Of a stretch of DNA of 7,440 nucleotides, positions 1-6,283 are shown piece after piece. This DNA comes from an uncultured Lachnospiraceae bacterium (GTDB lineage Bacteria; Bacillota; Clostridia; Lachnospirales; Lachnospiraceae), in NCBI GenBank assembly GCA_902803015.1, contig CADCOL010000282.1, positions 1-7,440 on the forward strand, in the 5' to 3' direction. The position numbers were made by a program, and so were the translations under genes. Below the pieces are notes generated by a model. It had not been told where the DNA came from. It saw nothing but the letters and a program-made list of their open reading frames with translations, and did no database searches. Position 1 is the stretch's first letter, and every line of letters begins with the position of its first letter.

Positions 1-573
1 AAGGTATGTGATTTGTGGGTGGAGTTTTTGAATAATTCCACCGGTCCGGATGAAGAAATGGGTTATCTGGCAGGTGAGTGGAATAATCCGAAACTTCGTT
101 TTGCTCTTGTTTATGTCGATAATGACAATGTACCGGAACTGGTTGTGGACAATCCCGACTATATGTCCTGGGTATTCTATTATGAAAACGGCACGTTTCG
201 GGAAGGATTCGGGCAAAGCTACGGAACATGGGGGAATTATTATTTTTGCCCGGAAAAAACCGGCTATATTCTCAATCAGCCTTACTGGTATGAAACGCTG
301 GATGACGGAAGCGGGATAGACCATTACTATGAAGTGTATATCCCGGGAACGGGTTCAACCCTTCCCGAATATAAGATTGATACGGTTGCCCGTATGACCG
401 AGGACGGAGGTCAGGAAGAATTAGGAAAGCATTATTATAAAAATGATGTGGAAATCAGCGAACAGGATTTCAAAGCGGAAACGGCTCCGTTTGGATTTGA
501 TACGGCAAATGTAGTACCGATTTCGGGTGTGCAATTCACCAAGCAGGAAGTAATTGAGCAGTTACGCGAGTAA
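1..573 (+). CDS. 3' end of an unrecognised, probably secreted protein (5' truncated by window)
   Basis: The reading frame is open from base 1 (K-V-C-D-L-W-V-E...) to a TAA at 571-573, giving 190 visible residues. The true start is off the left edge; a TTG at 13 is in frame but has no ribosome binding site and is not needed as a start. I do not recognise the family with certainty. The stretch FALVYVDNDNVPELVV (about residues 35-50 from the window edge) resembles the 'D-x-D-x-D-x-PEL' segments common in extracellular or lipoprotein-type proteins of clostridia, loosely like FG-GAP/VCBS repeats. The chain is rich in aromatic residues (many Tyr, Trp, Phe) and acidic residues, with only one Cys beyond residue 3 and no membrane segment, which fits an exported globular domain. 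Any signal peptide would lie outside the window. The gene ends 7 bases before the hairpin terminator and is convergent with the oxidoreductase operon. That it is coding is well supported; its role and export are inference. Confidence 0.8.
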   Translation, partial: KVCDLWVEFLNNSTGPDEEMGYLAGEWNNPKLRFALVYVDNDNVPELVVDNPDYMSWVFYYENGTFREGFGQSYGTWGNYYFCPEKTGYILNQPYWYETLDDGSGIDHYYEVYIPGTGSTLPEYKIDTVARMTEDGGQEELGKHYYKNDVEISEQDFKAETAPFGFDTANVVPISGVQFTKQEVIEQLRE

Positions 574-580
574 TAAAAAC

Positions 581-609
581 AGCCCCCGCAGCGCGGGGGC
601 TATCTTTTT
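581..609. terminator. Bidirectional intrinsic terminator between convergent genes
   Basis: A perfect 9-bp stem pairs AGCCCCCGC (581-589) with GCGGGGGCT (593-601) around a 3-nt AGC loop. On the plus strand it is followed by ATCTTTTTA (602-610). On the minus strand the same hairpin is followed by GTTTTTATTA (complement of 571-580). It lies 7 bases past the stop of the left-edge gene and about 28 bases past the stop of the minus-strand reductase gene, so it can end both transcripts. Confidence 0.93.
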
Positions 610-629
610 AACTTGCTGTTAATTCAATC

Positions 630-2417
630 TTACTTATCCTCAGATGAAGCTTTTCCGACTTCTGCGCCTGCATCTGCAAGGCCGACTGCCTGAGAGATAA
701 CCGGTGACAAAATGACTGCCAGCAGATAGCTGATAATCATTGTCGGAATCAGAATCTCAAAGAAGCTGATTGCCCACATAACAGGGAAGGGCGGCATGGA
801 TGCCAATGCAGCAGCTGCAGCTTCCGGAGGAGCACTTCTCCTGATACCCATTCTTGCCATGAATATTCCCAATCCGCTTAATAAGAATCCGATGATAACC
901 GTATTGATAATCGAGATCGGAAGGGAATCTAAAAGCGTAAACTTAAATGAAGGGGGATTAGCATGTGCTGCCGCAGCAAGCTTTCTTCCGAGTTTTCCGA
1001 GCGGAAGAATAAGCGAAATAATAACGCCCAGTACAATGGATAATGTCACATTCATTAATAACATAACAACCAGTGGCGAATTCTTAGCCTGTGCATTAAA
1101 CAGTCTTACCAAAAATGTTGCTACAACACCCATTGCTGCTGAAATGATGATAGCCATAATCAGACCCATCAGTCTTTCTTTTTTCTTCATGTCTTTAACC
1201 TTCCTTTCTCTTTTGGGTTCTTCGCAATTTATCAGAATTTTTAAATCTGATCGGGGGAATGTGGCACAGGGATGAATGTATCCCTCCACCTTGTCGTACT
1301 GCCGTCTCTTTTCCACCTTTTCCGGAACATATACTTCTCCGGAAGCCAGTTTGGATCGGCAGAATCCGCATTCGCCGCTTCGGCATTTGGAAGGAGCTTC
1401 GATACCGGCTCTCTCCAAAGCTACCAGAACGGATTCCTCCGCCTTTGCGGGAATGGTTCTTGTCTGTCCGTCTTTTGTAAGAACGGTAATCTGATATGTT
1501 TTACCTGCGTTCGCATCGGTAAATTCGCTGTCGCGGCCGGAAAGTCTGTATTCTCCGTATGCATCGAAGCGGATGAATTTTTTCCGAAGTCCGAGTTTCG
1601 CGGTTTCGCCTTCGATGTAATCGTACATACCCTGGGAACCGCAGACAAATACGGAGTAGTCGGAGAGCGGTGCGTATTTTGCGATTAAATCCGCAGAGAT
1701 AAATCCGTGCTCGAAGCCTTCTTTTTCCTCGTCGGAAAGAACGTGAACAACTTTGATTTTACCGCATGCACGCTGAAGCGCATCGAATTCTTCCTTGCAC
1801 AGAATCTCGCCTTCCGTGCGGCTTCCGAAGAGAATCGTGAGGTTAAAATCTTCGATGCCGTCCGCAACCGCTCTTGCAAGCGAGAGGAAGGGAGCGATTC
1901 CGCTGCCACCCGCGAGACCGATAACATATTCCGCATCTCTTAAGGATTCGTAGTAGAAGAAACCTTCCGGAGCGGAGATATCGAGTTTCGTTCCGGCTTT
2001 GAAATGATTGCAGATGTATTCCGAAGCAAAACCGTTCTTCATCTGCTTTACCAGAATCGAATACGTTCCGTTTAATGCATCCTTCGGAGAGGAGCATAGG
2101 GAATAGGGTCTGGTCAGCACGGATTCGCCTATTTTTAAATGGAGGCTGATATACTGACCTGCTCTGAAATAAGCAAGCTTTTCGGTTCCGGCTTCCTTAT
2201 CGGGTGCGAAGGTAATGTATTTTGCGCCATTTAAATCCTTTACATCGCTTACCACCACGTGCTGAATCTGAGGGTGCAGATTTTTGGCAATCACATTGGC
2301 GTTGAATTCGTATTTCGGGAATTCATCGCTTGCCGCTTCAATGATTTGTCTTCTGGTGGGAATCAGCTTGTCAAAATCCTCTATAGGTACACTGTTTAAA
2401 TAATCCTGATTGCTCAT
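630..2417 (-). CDS. FNR-type flavin reductase + 2Fe-2S ferredoxin + C-terminal four-helix membrane domain fusion
   Basis: A 595-aa protein predicted to move electrons from NAD(P)H through a flavin to a 2Fe-2S cluster at the membrane. In order: a short N-terminal extension (1-45); an FNR-like FAD domain (about 48-155) with the flavin motif RPYS at 103-106; an NAD(P)-binding domain (about 163-285) with GGSGIAP at 170-176 and VCGSQGM at 258-264; and a plant-type ferredoxin domain (about 307-398) with cluster cysteines C345, C350, C353 and C384 (Cx4Cx2C...C). After a basic linker (KRERKVKDMKKKER, 402-415) come four hydrophobic segments near 416-438, 448-472, 495-520 and 545-573, reminiscent of small DUF2798-like membrane proteins (not verified). 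The FNR-then-ferredoxin order is that of Hcr and phthalate dioxygenase reductase; NqrF has the reverse. The start overlaps the upstream stop (ATGA) and follows GGGAGGTGG. The membrane fusion is unusual, and a Shine-Dalgarno lies inside the gene at the junction. Specific partner and substrate are inference. Confidence 0.92.
   Translation of the reverse strand: MSNQDYLNSVPIEDFDKLIPTRRQIIEAASDEFPKYEFNANVIAKNLHPQIQHVVVSDVKDLNGAKYITFAPDKEAGTEKLAYFRAGQYISLHLKIGESVLTRPYSLCSSPKDALNGTYSILVKQMKNGFASEYICNHFKAGTKLDISAPEGFFYYESLRDAEYVIGLAGGSGIAPFLSLARAVADGIEDFNLTILFGSRTEGEILCKEEFDALQRACGKIKVVHVLSDEEKEGFEHGFISADLIAKYAPLSDYSVFVCGSQGMYDYIEGETAKLGLRKKFIRFDAYGEYRLSGRDSEFTDANAGKTYQITVLTKDGQTRTIPAKAEESVLVALERAGIEAPSKCRSGECGFCRSKLASGEVYVPEKVEKRRQYDKVEGYIHPCATFPRSDLKILINCEEPKRERKVKDMKKKERLMGLIMAIIISAAMGVVATFLVRLFNAQAKNSPLVVMLLMNVTLSIVLGVIISLILPLGKLGRKLAAAAHANPPSFKFTLLDSLPISIINTVIIGFLLSGLGIFMARMGIRRSAPPEAAAAALASMPPFPVMWAISFFEILIPTMIISYLLAVILSPVISQAVGLADAGAEVGKASSEDK
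1188..1206 (-). promoter_or_regulatory. Internal Shine-Dalgarno and in-frame ATG at the ferredoxin/membrane-domain junction
   Basis: On the minus strand AAGGAAGG (complement of 1199-1206) stands 8 nt before an ATG (complement of 1188-1190). That ATG is codon 410 of the 595-aa fusion and is in frame with it. A protein started here would be 186 aa: MKKKERLMGL..., the whole four-helix membrane domain and nothing else. The strength, spacing and exact position at the domain boundary suggest either a relic of a separate gene whose upstream stop codon was lost, or a working internal start. The signal is visible in the sequence; its use is inference. Confidence 0.6.
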
Positions 2418-2432
2418 TGTTTGCCACCTCCC
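2414..2432 (-). promoter_or_regulatory. ATGA start/stop overlap with strong RBS (translational coupling)
   Basis: On the minus strand the TGA stop of the CrtI-like gene shares bases with the ATG of the fusion gene (ATGA, complement of 2414-2417). GGGAGGTGG (complement of 2424-2432) lies just upstream, inside the end of the CrtI-like gene. This decides the start of the reductase and implies the two proteins are made together. Confidence 0.9.
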
Positions 2433-3955
2433 ATTACATAGCCTAAAATCTGAAAAGCCGTGCGGTTACCGCCCGTATAGGTCGGGAAGTAGCCGGAGAG
2501 GGAAGCACCGTGACCGCCAACGAAGAAGAGGCCCGGAATGGTAGGCTCCGTTCCGTTTGCAAGTGTTCTTGTGGACATGCCGTCCCATTTTAAGGACATA
2601 TATCCGTAGATGCTGCCCTGAGGGGAAGCCATATAACGTGCGAAGGTTACGGGAGAGGCAATCTCGATTTCCTCAATATGATCTTTCAGATTGTATCCCA
2701 TAATCTGCTCGATATGATCGATGAGATCCAGAGCAACTTCGCGTTTTGTTTTCACATAATCTTCTTCGGTAACATCTGCCCATGCGTCGTCCGTGTAGGA
2801 GATGGTAAGTACCACCTGCGTTGTGCCGGGCGGTGTGCAGTCGGGAATCGCCATGTTAAGACAGCAGATATCCATCGCAAATTCCTTGCAGATTCTTGAT
2901 GCGGAGGCATCGAAAATCGCCTTGGAATCGTTGGTGGAGCTGACAAAGACCGTATAATCCCTGATTCCGATTTCTTCCGGAGATGCATCGAGACCTAAGA
3001 AAACGCTGAATGCACGGAAGCCGTACTGTCTTGCGTTGACTTTTTTGCGCTCGAAAACGGGAACCAGACTTTTGTCATCCAGAAGTTTGGAATAGATGAC
3101 TTCCGGAAACGCGTTGGAAGCGATGGCAGTGCATTCAAATGTTCTGCCGTCGTTCGTCTGAACGCCGCAAACCGCGCCGTCTTTTGTAAGAACTTTTGTG
3201 ACTTCCGTATTAAAGAGGAAGCGGCAGCCGAGCTCGGAAGCTCTGCTTACGATTGCACTCGAAAGCTGATGCGAACGCATTCTCGGCACATACGCACCGT
3301 TCATGAAATAGCCGTAAACCATGAGGATATAGCGACTTGCATCCACCGTGTCCATATCGGTACCCTGATACGGCCAGTAAGCCGTCATGATATCGATGCA
3401 CTTTTGGCTCATTCCGATCCGGCGGAAGAATTCGCCTGCGGAGAGTGTCATAAGACGCATAAAATTCGGATGGTCCTTCTTTAGTACTTCGGGATCCGGA
3501 TTTCCTCTGGTAGAGCCGAAGTAGTCAAGACCTGCAGCCATGTCGTGATAAGCCGCGAAGAATTTCTCCATGGCTTCCTCGTCTTCGGGACAGATTTCAC
3601 GAATCAGGTTCATGACTTTTTCTTTTCCGTGCGGGAAAGTGACATCGATGGATCTGACTCCGTCTTTTTCGACGATATAGCGGAATGCGTCTTTTACGGG
3701 CAGCATCTCAACCTTGATTCCGAGGTCGTCAAAAAGATGGCCGAGTTCGCCACGTATTTCACCTTCGCCAAAATCGGGAATTTCATGCAGAGAAGCATCG
3801 AATTCGAATCTTCCGCGTACAAAGCTGCTTGCAGCACCGCCGGGAAGATTGTGTTTTTCAATGACAAGGACTTTCAGTCCAAGCTTGGAAGCGCGACAAG
3901 CGCACATCATTCCGCCGTTGCCGGCACCAATGACAATAAGATCGTATTTTTCCAT
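2414..3955 (-). CDS. CrtI/phytoene desaturase-like (retinol saturase-like) FAD-dependent oxidoreductase
   Basis: A 513-aa flavoprotein of the amine oxidase/phytoene desaturase superfamily; the length is typical of the CrtI and RetSat groups. The N-terminal dinucleotide-binding fold is plain: GAGNGG at 10-15, the ribose-binding acidic residue E33 in VLVIEKHNLPGG, and PGG at 38-40. The C-terminal FAD signature of the family is also present: PGLFFVGGHG (474-483) followed by YTGGNRTA (493-500). There is no signal peptide or clear membrane helix, so it is probably cytoplasmic or membrane-peripheral. Enzymes of this family remove or add hydrogens at C=C bonds of lipophilic polyenes (carotenoids, retinoids). 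No carotenoid synthesis gene is visible, so the substrate is unknown. Coupling by ATGA overlap to a NAD(P)H-flavin-2Fe-2S reductase suggests it is driven in the reducing (saturase) direction; this is inference. The start is set by GGAGGGGG (complement of 3966-3973), 10 nt before ATG. Confidence 0.9.
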   Translation of the reverse strand: MEKYDLIVIGAGNGGMMCACRASKLGLKVLVIEKHNLPGGAASSFVRGRFEFDASLHEIPDFGEGEIRGELGHLFDDLGIKVEMLPVKDAFRYIVEKDGVRSIDVTFPHGKEKVMNLIREICPEDEEAMEKFFAAYHDMAAGLDYFGSTRGNPDPEVLKKDHPNFMRLMTLSAGEFFRRIGMSQKCIDIMTAYWPYQGTDMDTVDASRYILMVYGYFMNGAYVPRMRSHQLSSAIVSRASELGCRFLFNTEVTKVLTKDGAVCGVQTNDGRTFECTAIASNAFPEVIYSKLLDDKSLVPVFERKKVNARQYGFRAFSVFLGLDASPEEIGIRDYTVFVSSTNDSKAIFDASASRICKEFAMDICCLNMAIPDCTPPGTTQVVLTISYTDDAWADVTEEDYVKTKREVALDLIDHIEQIMGYNLKDHIEEIEIASPVTFARYMASPQGSIYGYMSLKWDGMSTRTLANGTEPTIPGLFFVGGHGASLSGYFPTYTGGNRTAFQILGYVMGGGKQ

Positions 3956-3965
3956 ACGACAGAAT

Positions 3966-3973
3966 CCCCCTCC
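3966..3973 (-). promoter_or_regulatory. Ribosome binding site of the CrtI-like gene
   Basis: GGAGGGGG on the minus strand, 10 nt before the ATG at 3955. It supports M1 of the chain beginning MEKYDLIVIGAG, where the glycine-rich FAD motif starts at residue 10, the usual distance from the start in this family. Confidence 0.75.
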
Positions 3974-4001
3974 ATAAGATTTTTAAAAAATACCCTTTGT
4001 A

Positions 4002-4016
4002 ATTGTATCATACGAT
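4002..4016. promoter_or_regulatory. 15-bp pseudo-palindrome, candidate operator
   Basis: ATTGTAT-C-ATACGAT is centred on 4009; six of the seven arm pairs are complementary, with a single mismatch at 4004/4014. It overlaps the predicted -10 of the minus-strand operon and lies about 60 bp upstream of the plus-strand -10, a position where a repressor could act on the minus promoter. The left half superficially recalls the AraR half-site but the right half does not fit. An AT-rich palindrome of this size can arise by chance. Confidence 0.3.
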
Positions 4017-4030
4017 ATTGTGATTGTGAA
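4002..4030 (-). promoter_or_regulatory. Candidate sigma-A promoter of the oxidoreductase operon
   Basis: Reading the minus strand, TTCACA (complement of 4025-4030, 5/6 to TTGACA) and TACAAT (complement of 4002-4007, 5/6 to TATAAT) are separated by exactly 17 bp, about 47 bp upstream of the CrtI-like start codon. TATGAT (complement of 4007-4012) overlaps and is a rival -10 with a poorer -35. Prediction by eye only. Confidence 0.55.
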
Positions 4031-4073
4031 TGTAAAAAATGATGTGGCGGGAGAGTTTTTTCAGGGGGATTTA

Positions 4074-4082
4074 TGATATAAT
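4074..4082 (+). promoter_or_regulatory. Extended -10 promoter for the membrane protein-araA-kinase genes
   Basis: TGATATAAT matches the extended -10 consensus TGnTATAAT exactly, with the TATAAT hexamer at 4077-4082. No good -35 sits 16-18 bp upstream (GTTTTT at 4055-4060 is the nearest), which is usual for extended -10 promoters. Transcription would start near 4089, leaving a leader of about 68 nt before the ATG at 4157. Confidence 0.7.
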
Positions 4083-4095
4083 TAATATGCTTTGT

Positions 4096-4120
4096 TTCGC
4101 AGGCAGATAACGTTTGCGGA
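4096..4120 (+). other. Possible 5'-leader stem-loop
   Basis: TTCGCAGGC (4096-4104) can pair with GTTTGCGGA (4112-4120) around the loop AGATAAC, giving nine pairs, three of them G-U. It would begin a few nucleotides after the predicted transcript start and lies 22 nt upstream of the Shine-Dalgarno. It has no U-run, so it is not a terminator, and it does not resemble a riboswitch I know. It may only protect the 5' end or be chance. Confidence 0.25.
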
Positions 4121-4156
4121 CATAATGGCAAAGAATCCGTTTGGGGAGGAAAAAAC

Positions 4157-4765
4157 ATGGATAATGAAGCTGTTAAACAAAAATACGGAATTACAAAACG
4201 AATCGCCGTAATGCTGCAGGTGCAGATGTGCCTTGTGGGACTCGGCATGGTGATTACGCTTTACGGTGTAACGCAGTCAACGGATTCCGTCAGTCGTATG
4301 GCTGTTTACCTTATGCAGGCAATTATCTGCGCGGCCATTCTGATTTTCGGTTTGTTTCTGTTTAAGAAAAAAGATGTAAGAATTTTTAAGAGCGTTGTCA
4401 TTCTTTACGCTGCACTGGAAGCCGTAAGATGTGCGCTTCTTCGTACCGGCGGCGTGGATGCCTGGTCGGCCATTCTTGCAAGACTTTTGCTGGTAGGACT
4501 GGCATGCTGTGCGGCTGTTTTAGCGGAGCATCTCGGAGAAGAAAAATACAACTCCTTAGGATATCTGATTGTGTTCCAGGAGACGGCTTTATATTTGGTA
4601 TTTACACTCGGTTTCCCGGGTGTGGAAACAAGGCTTTTACACAAGATTCTTCCGCTTGCGGGCGTTCTGATTGCAGCATCCATCGTGCTTTTCTGTGAGG
4701 CGAAGGTGCAGCAGGCGAAGTACCTCGGGCAGGACCTTGAGGTGAATGCCGATGAAGAGAAGTAA
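4157..4765 (+). CDS. Unrecognised six-helix integral membrane protein
   Basis: A 202-aa protein of unknown family. Six hydrophobic segments are visible, near residues 18-38, 48-69, 75-95, 102-126, 133-153 and 159-181. They are separated by short loops, some basic (FKKKDVR at 69-75) and some acidic (GEEK at 127-130), with a charged C-terminal tail ending DEEK. The soluble N-terminus (about 17 residues) is probably cytoplasmic. There is no transporter signature, ATP-binding site or catalytic motif that I recognise. The start is fixed by GGGGAGGA (4143-4150), 6 nt before ATG. It is the first gene after the extended -10 promoter and ends 24 nt before araA, so the two are very likely cotranscribed. 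A role linked to sugar uptake or sensing could be guessed from that position, but nothing in the chain itself shows it. Confidence 0.85.
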   Translation: MDNEAVKQKYGITKRIAVMLQVQMCLVGLGMVITLYGVTQSTDSVSRMAVYLMQAIICAAILIFGLFLFKKKDVRIFKSVVILYAALEAVRCALLRTGGVDAWSAILARLLLVGLACCAAVLAEHLGEEKYNSLGYLIVFQETALYLVFTLGFPGVETRLLHKILPLAGVLIAASIVLFCEAKVQQAKYLGQDLEVNADEEK

Positions 4766-4774
4766 ATTCTATAT

Positions 4775-4782
4775 AAGGGGGA
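4775..4782 (+). promoter_or_regulatory. Ribosome binding site of araA
   Basis: AAGGGGGA, 7 nt before the ATG at 4790, within the 24-nt gap after the membrane protein gene. No promoter or terminator fits in that gap, which supports cotranscription. Confidence 0.75.
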
Positions 4783-4789
4783 TACATTT

Positions 4790-6262
4790 ATGTTGAAAGA
4801 TTACGAATTCTGGTTTGTGGTGGGATCACAGTTTCTGTATGGTCCGGAAGTTTTGGAAACGGTTGCGAAGCGTGCGCAGGAGATGACGGATATTTTAAAT
4901 GCGTCGGGAAACCTGCCCTGCAAACTGGTTTATAAGGCAACCATCAAGACGAATGCGGAAGTTACGGATTTGGTTCGCGAGGCAAATTACGATACGCACT
5001 GCGCAGGTATCATTACCTGGTGCCATACATTCAGCCCGAGTAAAATGTGGATCAACGGTTTCGTAAATCTTCAGAAGCCGTACTGCCATTTTGCAACGCA
5101 GTATAACCGTTCGATTCCGAACGAAGAAATCGACATGGATTTCATGAACCTGAATCAGGCGGCGCACGGCGACCGTGAGCACGGATTCATTGCCGCAAGA
5201 CTTCGCATGCCGCGTAAAGTCATCGCGGGTTACTGGCAGGACGAAGATGTGCAGAAGCGCATCGGAAGCTGGATGAGAGCAGCCGTCGGAGTTGTATTTT
5301 CACGCGGACTGAAAGTAATGCGTTTTGGCGACAACATGCGTGAAGTTGCCGTAACCGAAGGCGACAAGGTTGAGGTTCAGGCAAAGCTCGGATGGCAGGT
5401 AAATACCTGGCCGGTCGGCACGCTGGTAGAAAATATGGATGCGGTAACCGATGCGGAAATCGATGAACTGATGGCAACCTATCAGTCCGAATATGAGATG
5501 GCAACCGACGATATCGAAACCGTAAGATATCAGGCAAGAGAAGAAATCGCCATGAAGAAAATGCTGGATAAAGAAGGCTGCAAAGCATTTTCCAATACGT
5601 TCCAGGACCTCTACGGCATGAAGCAGCTTCCGGGTATCGCAAGCCAGCATCTGATGTCACAGGGCTATGGATACGGCGGAGAAGGTGACTGGAAGGTTGC
5701 AGCGATGACGGCAATTCTGAAAGCAATGAGTGAAGGTCAGACCGGTGGTACGGCGTTCATGGAGGACTATACCTATAATCTGGACCCCGATGCAACATAC
5801 AGCCTCGGTGCACATATGCTGGAAGTTTGTCCTTCCGTGGCAGCAGGAAAACCGCGCATCGAAGTACATCCTTTGGGAATCGGCGACAGGGAAGCGCCCG
5901 CAAGGCTTGTATTCGAGGGACACGAAGGTCCCGCAATCGTTGTAAGCTTAATCGACATGGGCGGAAGACTTCGCCTGATTGTACAGGATATCGAAGCGGT
6001 AAAACCGATTCTTCCGATGCCGAATCTTCCCGTGGCACGTGTTATGTGGAAGGCGCTGCCGGATCTCGTAACCGGCGTGGAATGCTGGATTGCGGCAGGC
6101 GGTGCGCATCATACGGTTCTTTCCTATGACGTAACTGCGGAGCAGATGAAAGACTGGGCGAGAATGATGGATATCGAGTTCATCCATATCAATAAGGACA
6201 GCACTCCGGAGAAGCTCGAAGAGCAGTTATTCTTAAACGACCTTGCCTGGAAACTGAAATAA
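4790..6262 (+). CDS. araA: L-arabinose isomerase
   Basis: Cytoplasmic, Mn-dependent enzyme converting L-arabinose to L-ribulose, the first step of bacterial arabinose use. At 490 aa it is close to the usual length of about 475-500, and it aligns by eye from end to end: N-terminal FWFVVGSQFLYG (7-18), ITWCHTFSPSKMWI (75-88) and the HFATQYNR block (100-107). The metal-binding and catalytic residues are present: E298 in GEGDWK, E325 in FMEDYTY, H342 in GAHMLEVCPS and the C-terminal His pair H440/H441 in GGAHHTVLS. No frameshift or missing block is seen, so the protein should be active. No araB, araD, arabinose transporter or regulator is within the window; instead it lies between a membrane protein and a STAS-kinase fusion. 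The enzyme call is firm. Whether arabinose is its physiological substrate here, rather than a related aldose such as galactose, cannot be read from sequence. Confidence 0.97.
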   Translation: MLKDYEFWFVVGSQFLYGPEVLETVAKRAQEMTDILNASGNLPCKLVYKATIKTNAEVTDLVREANYDTHCAGIITWCHTFSPSKMWINGFVNLQKPYCHFATQYNRSIPNEEIDMDFMNLNQAAHGDREHGFIAARLRMPRKVIAGYWQDEDVQKRIGSWMRAAVGVVFSRGLKVMRFGDNMREVAVTEGDKVEVQAKLGWQVNTWPVGTLVENMDAVTDAEIDELMATYQSEYEMATDDIETVRYQAREEIAMKKMLDKEGCKAFSNTFQDLYGMKQLPGIASQHLMSQGYGYGGEGDWKVAAMTAILKAMSEGQTGGTAFMEDYTYNLDPDATYSLGAHMLEVCPSVAAGKPRIEVHPLGIGDREAPARLVFEGHEGPAIVVSLIDMGGRLRLIVQDIEAVKPILPMPNLPVARVMWKALPDLVTGVECWIAAGGAHHTVLSYDVTAEQMKDWARMMDIEFIHINKDSTPEKLEEQLFLNDLAWKLK

Positions 6263-6280
6263 CAAAAACTGAAAGATAAA
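6251..6280 (+). repeat. Imperfect in-phase 15-nt tandem repeat across the araA stop codon
   Basis: AAACTGAAATAACAA (6251-6265) is followed directly by AAACTGAAAGATAAA (6266-6280), 12 of 15 bases identical with the first nine exact. The unit is five codons, so both copies read Lys-Leu-Lys in the same frame. The first copy holds the araA TAA; in the second that position is GAT. The repeat fills almost the whole gap before the ATG at 6284. Confidence 0.7.
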
Positions 6281-6283
6281 TAC

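Noticed and set aside
796..1275. Plus-strand open frame (159 aa) opposite the membrane domain
   Set aside because: Its apparent hydrophobicity mirrors the antisense of the real membrane helices; no RBS and no support from context.
4001..4016. AraR-type operator in the divergent region
   Set aside because: The left half (TTGTA) fits, but the right half ATACGAT does not match ACAAAT with proper spacing; listed only as a generic pseudo-palindrome.
3545..4042. Plus-strand open frame (165 aa) opposite the CrtI-like gene and running into the divergent promoter region
   Set aside because: Lies almost wholly antisense to a real gene, has no RBS, and runs over the control region; composition shows no recognisable domain.
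4105..4118. Possible catabolite-response (cre) element AGATAACGTTTGCG in the araA-operon leader
   Set aside because: Only the central ACG-T core fits the cre consensus; both outer bases and two inner positions mismatch, and the stretch is already part of a possible leader hairpin.
5220..5726. Long minus-strand open frame (168 aa) opposite araA
   Set aside because: Antisense shadow of a firmly identified araA; the translation is rich in Arg, Leu, Pro and Ser with no family character and no RBS.
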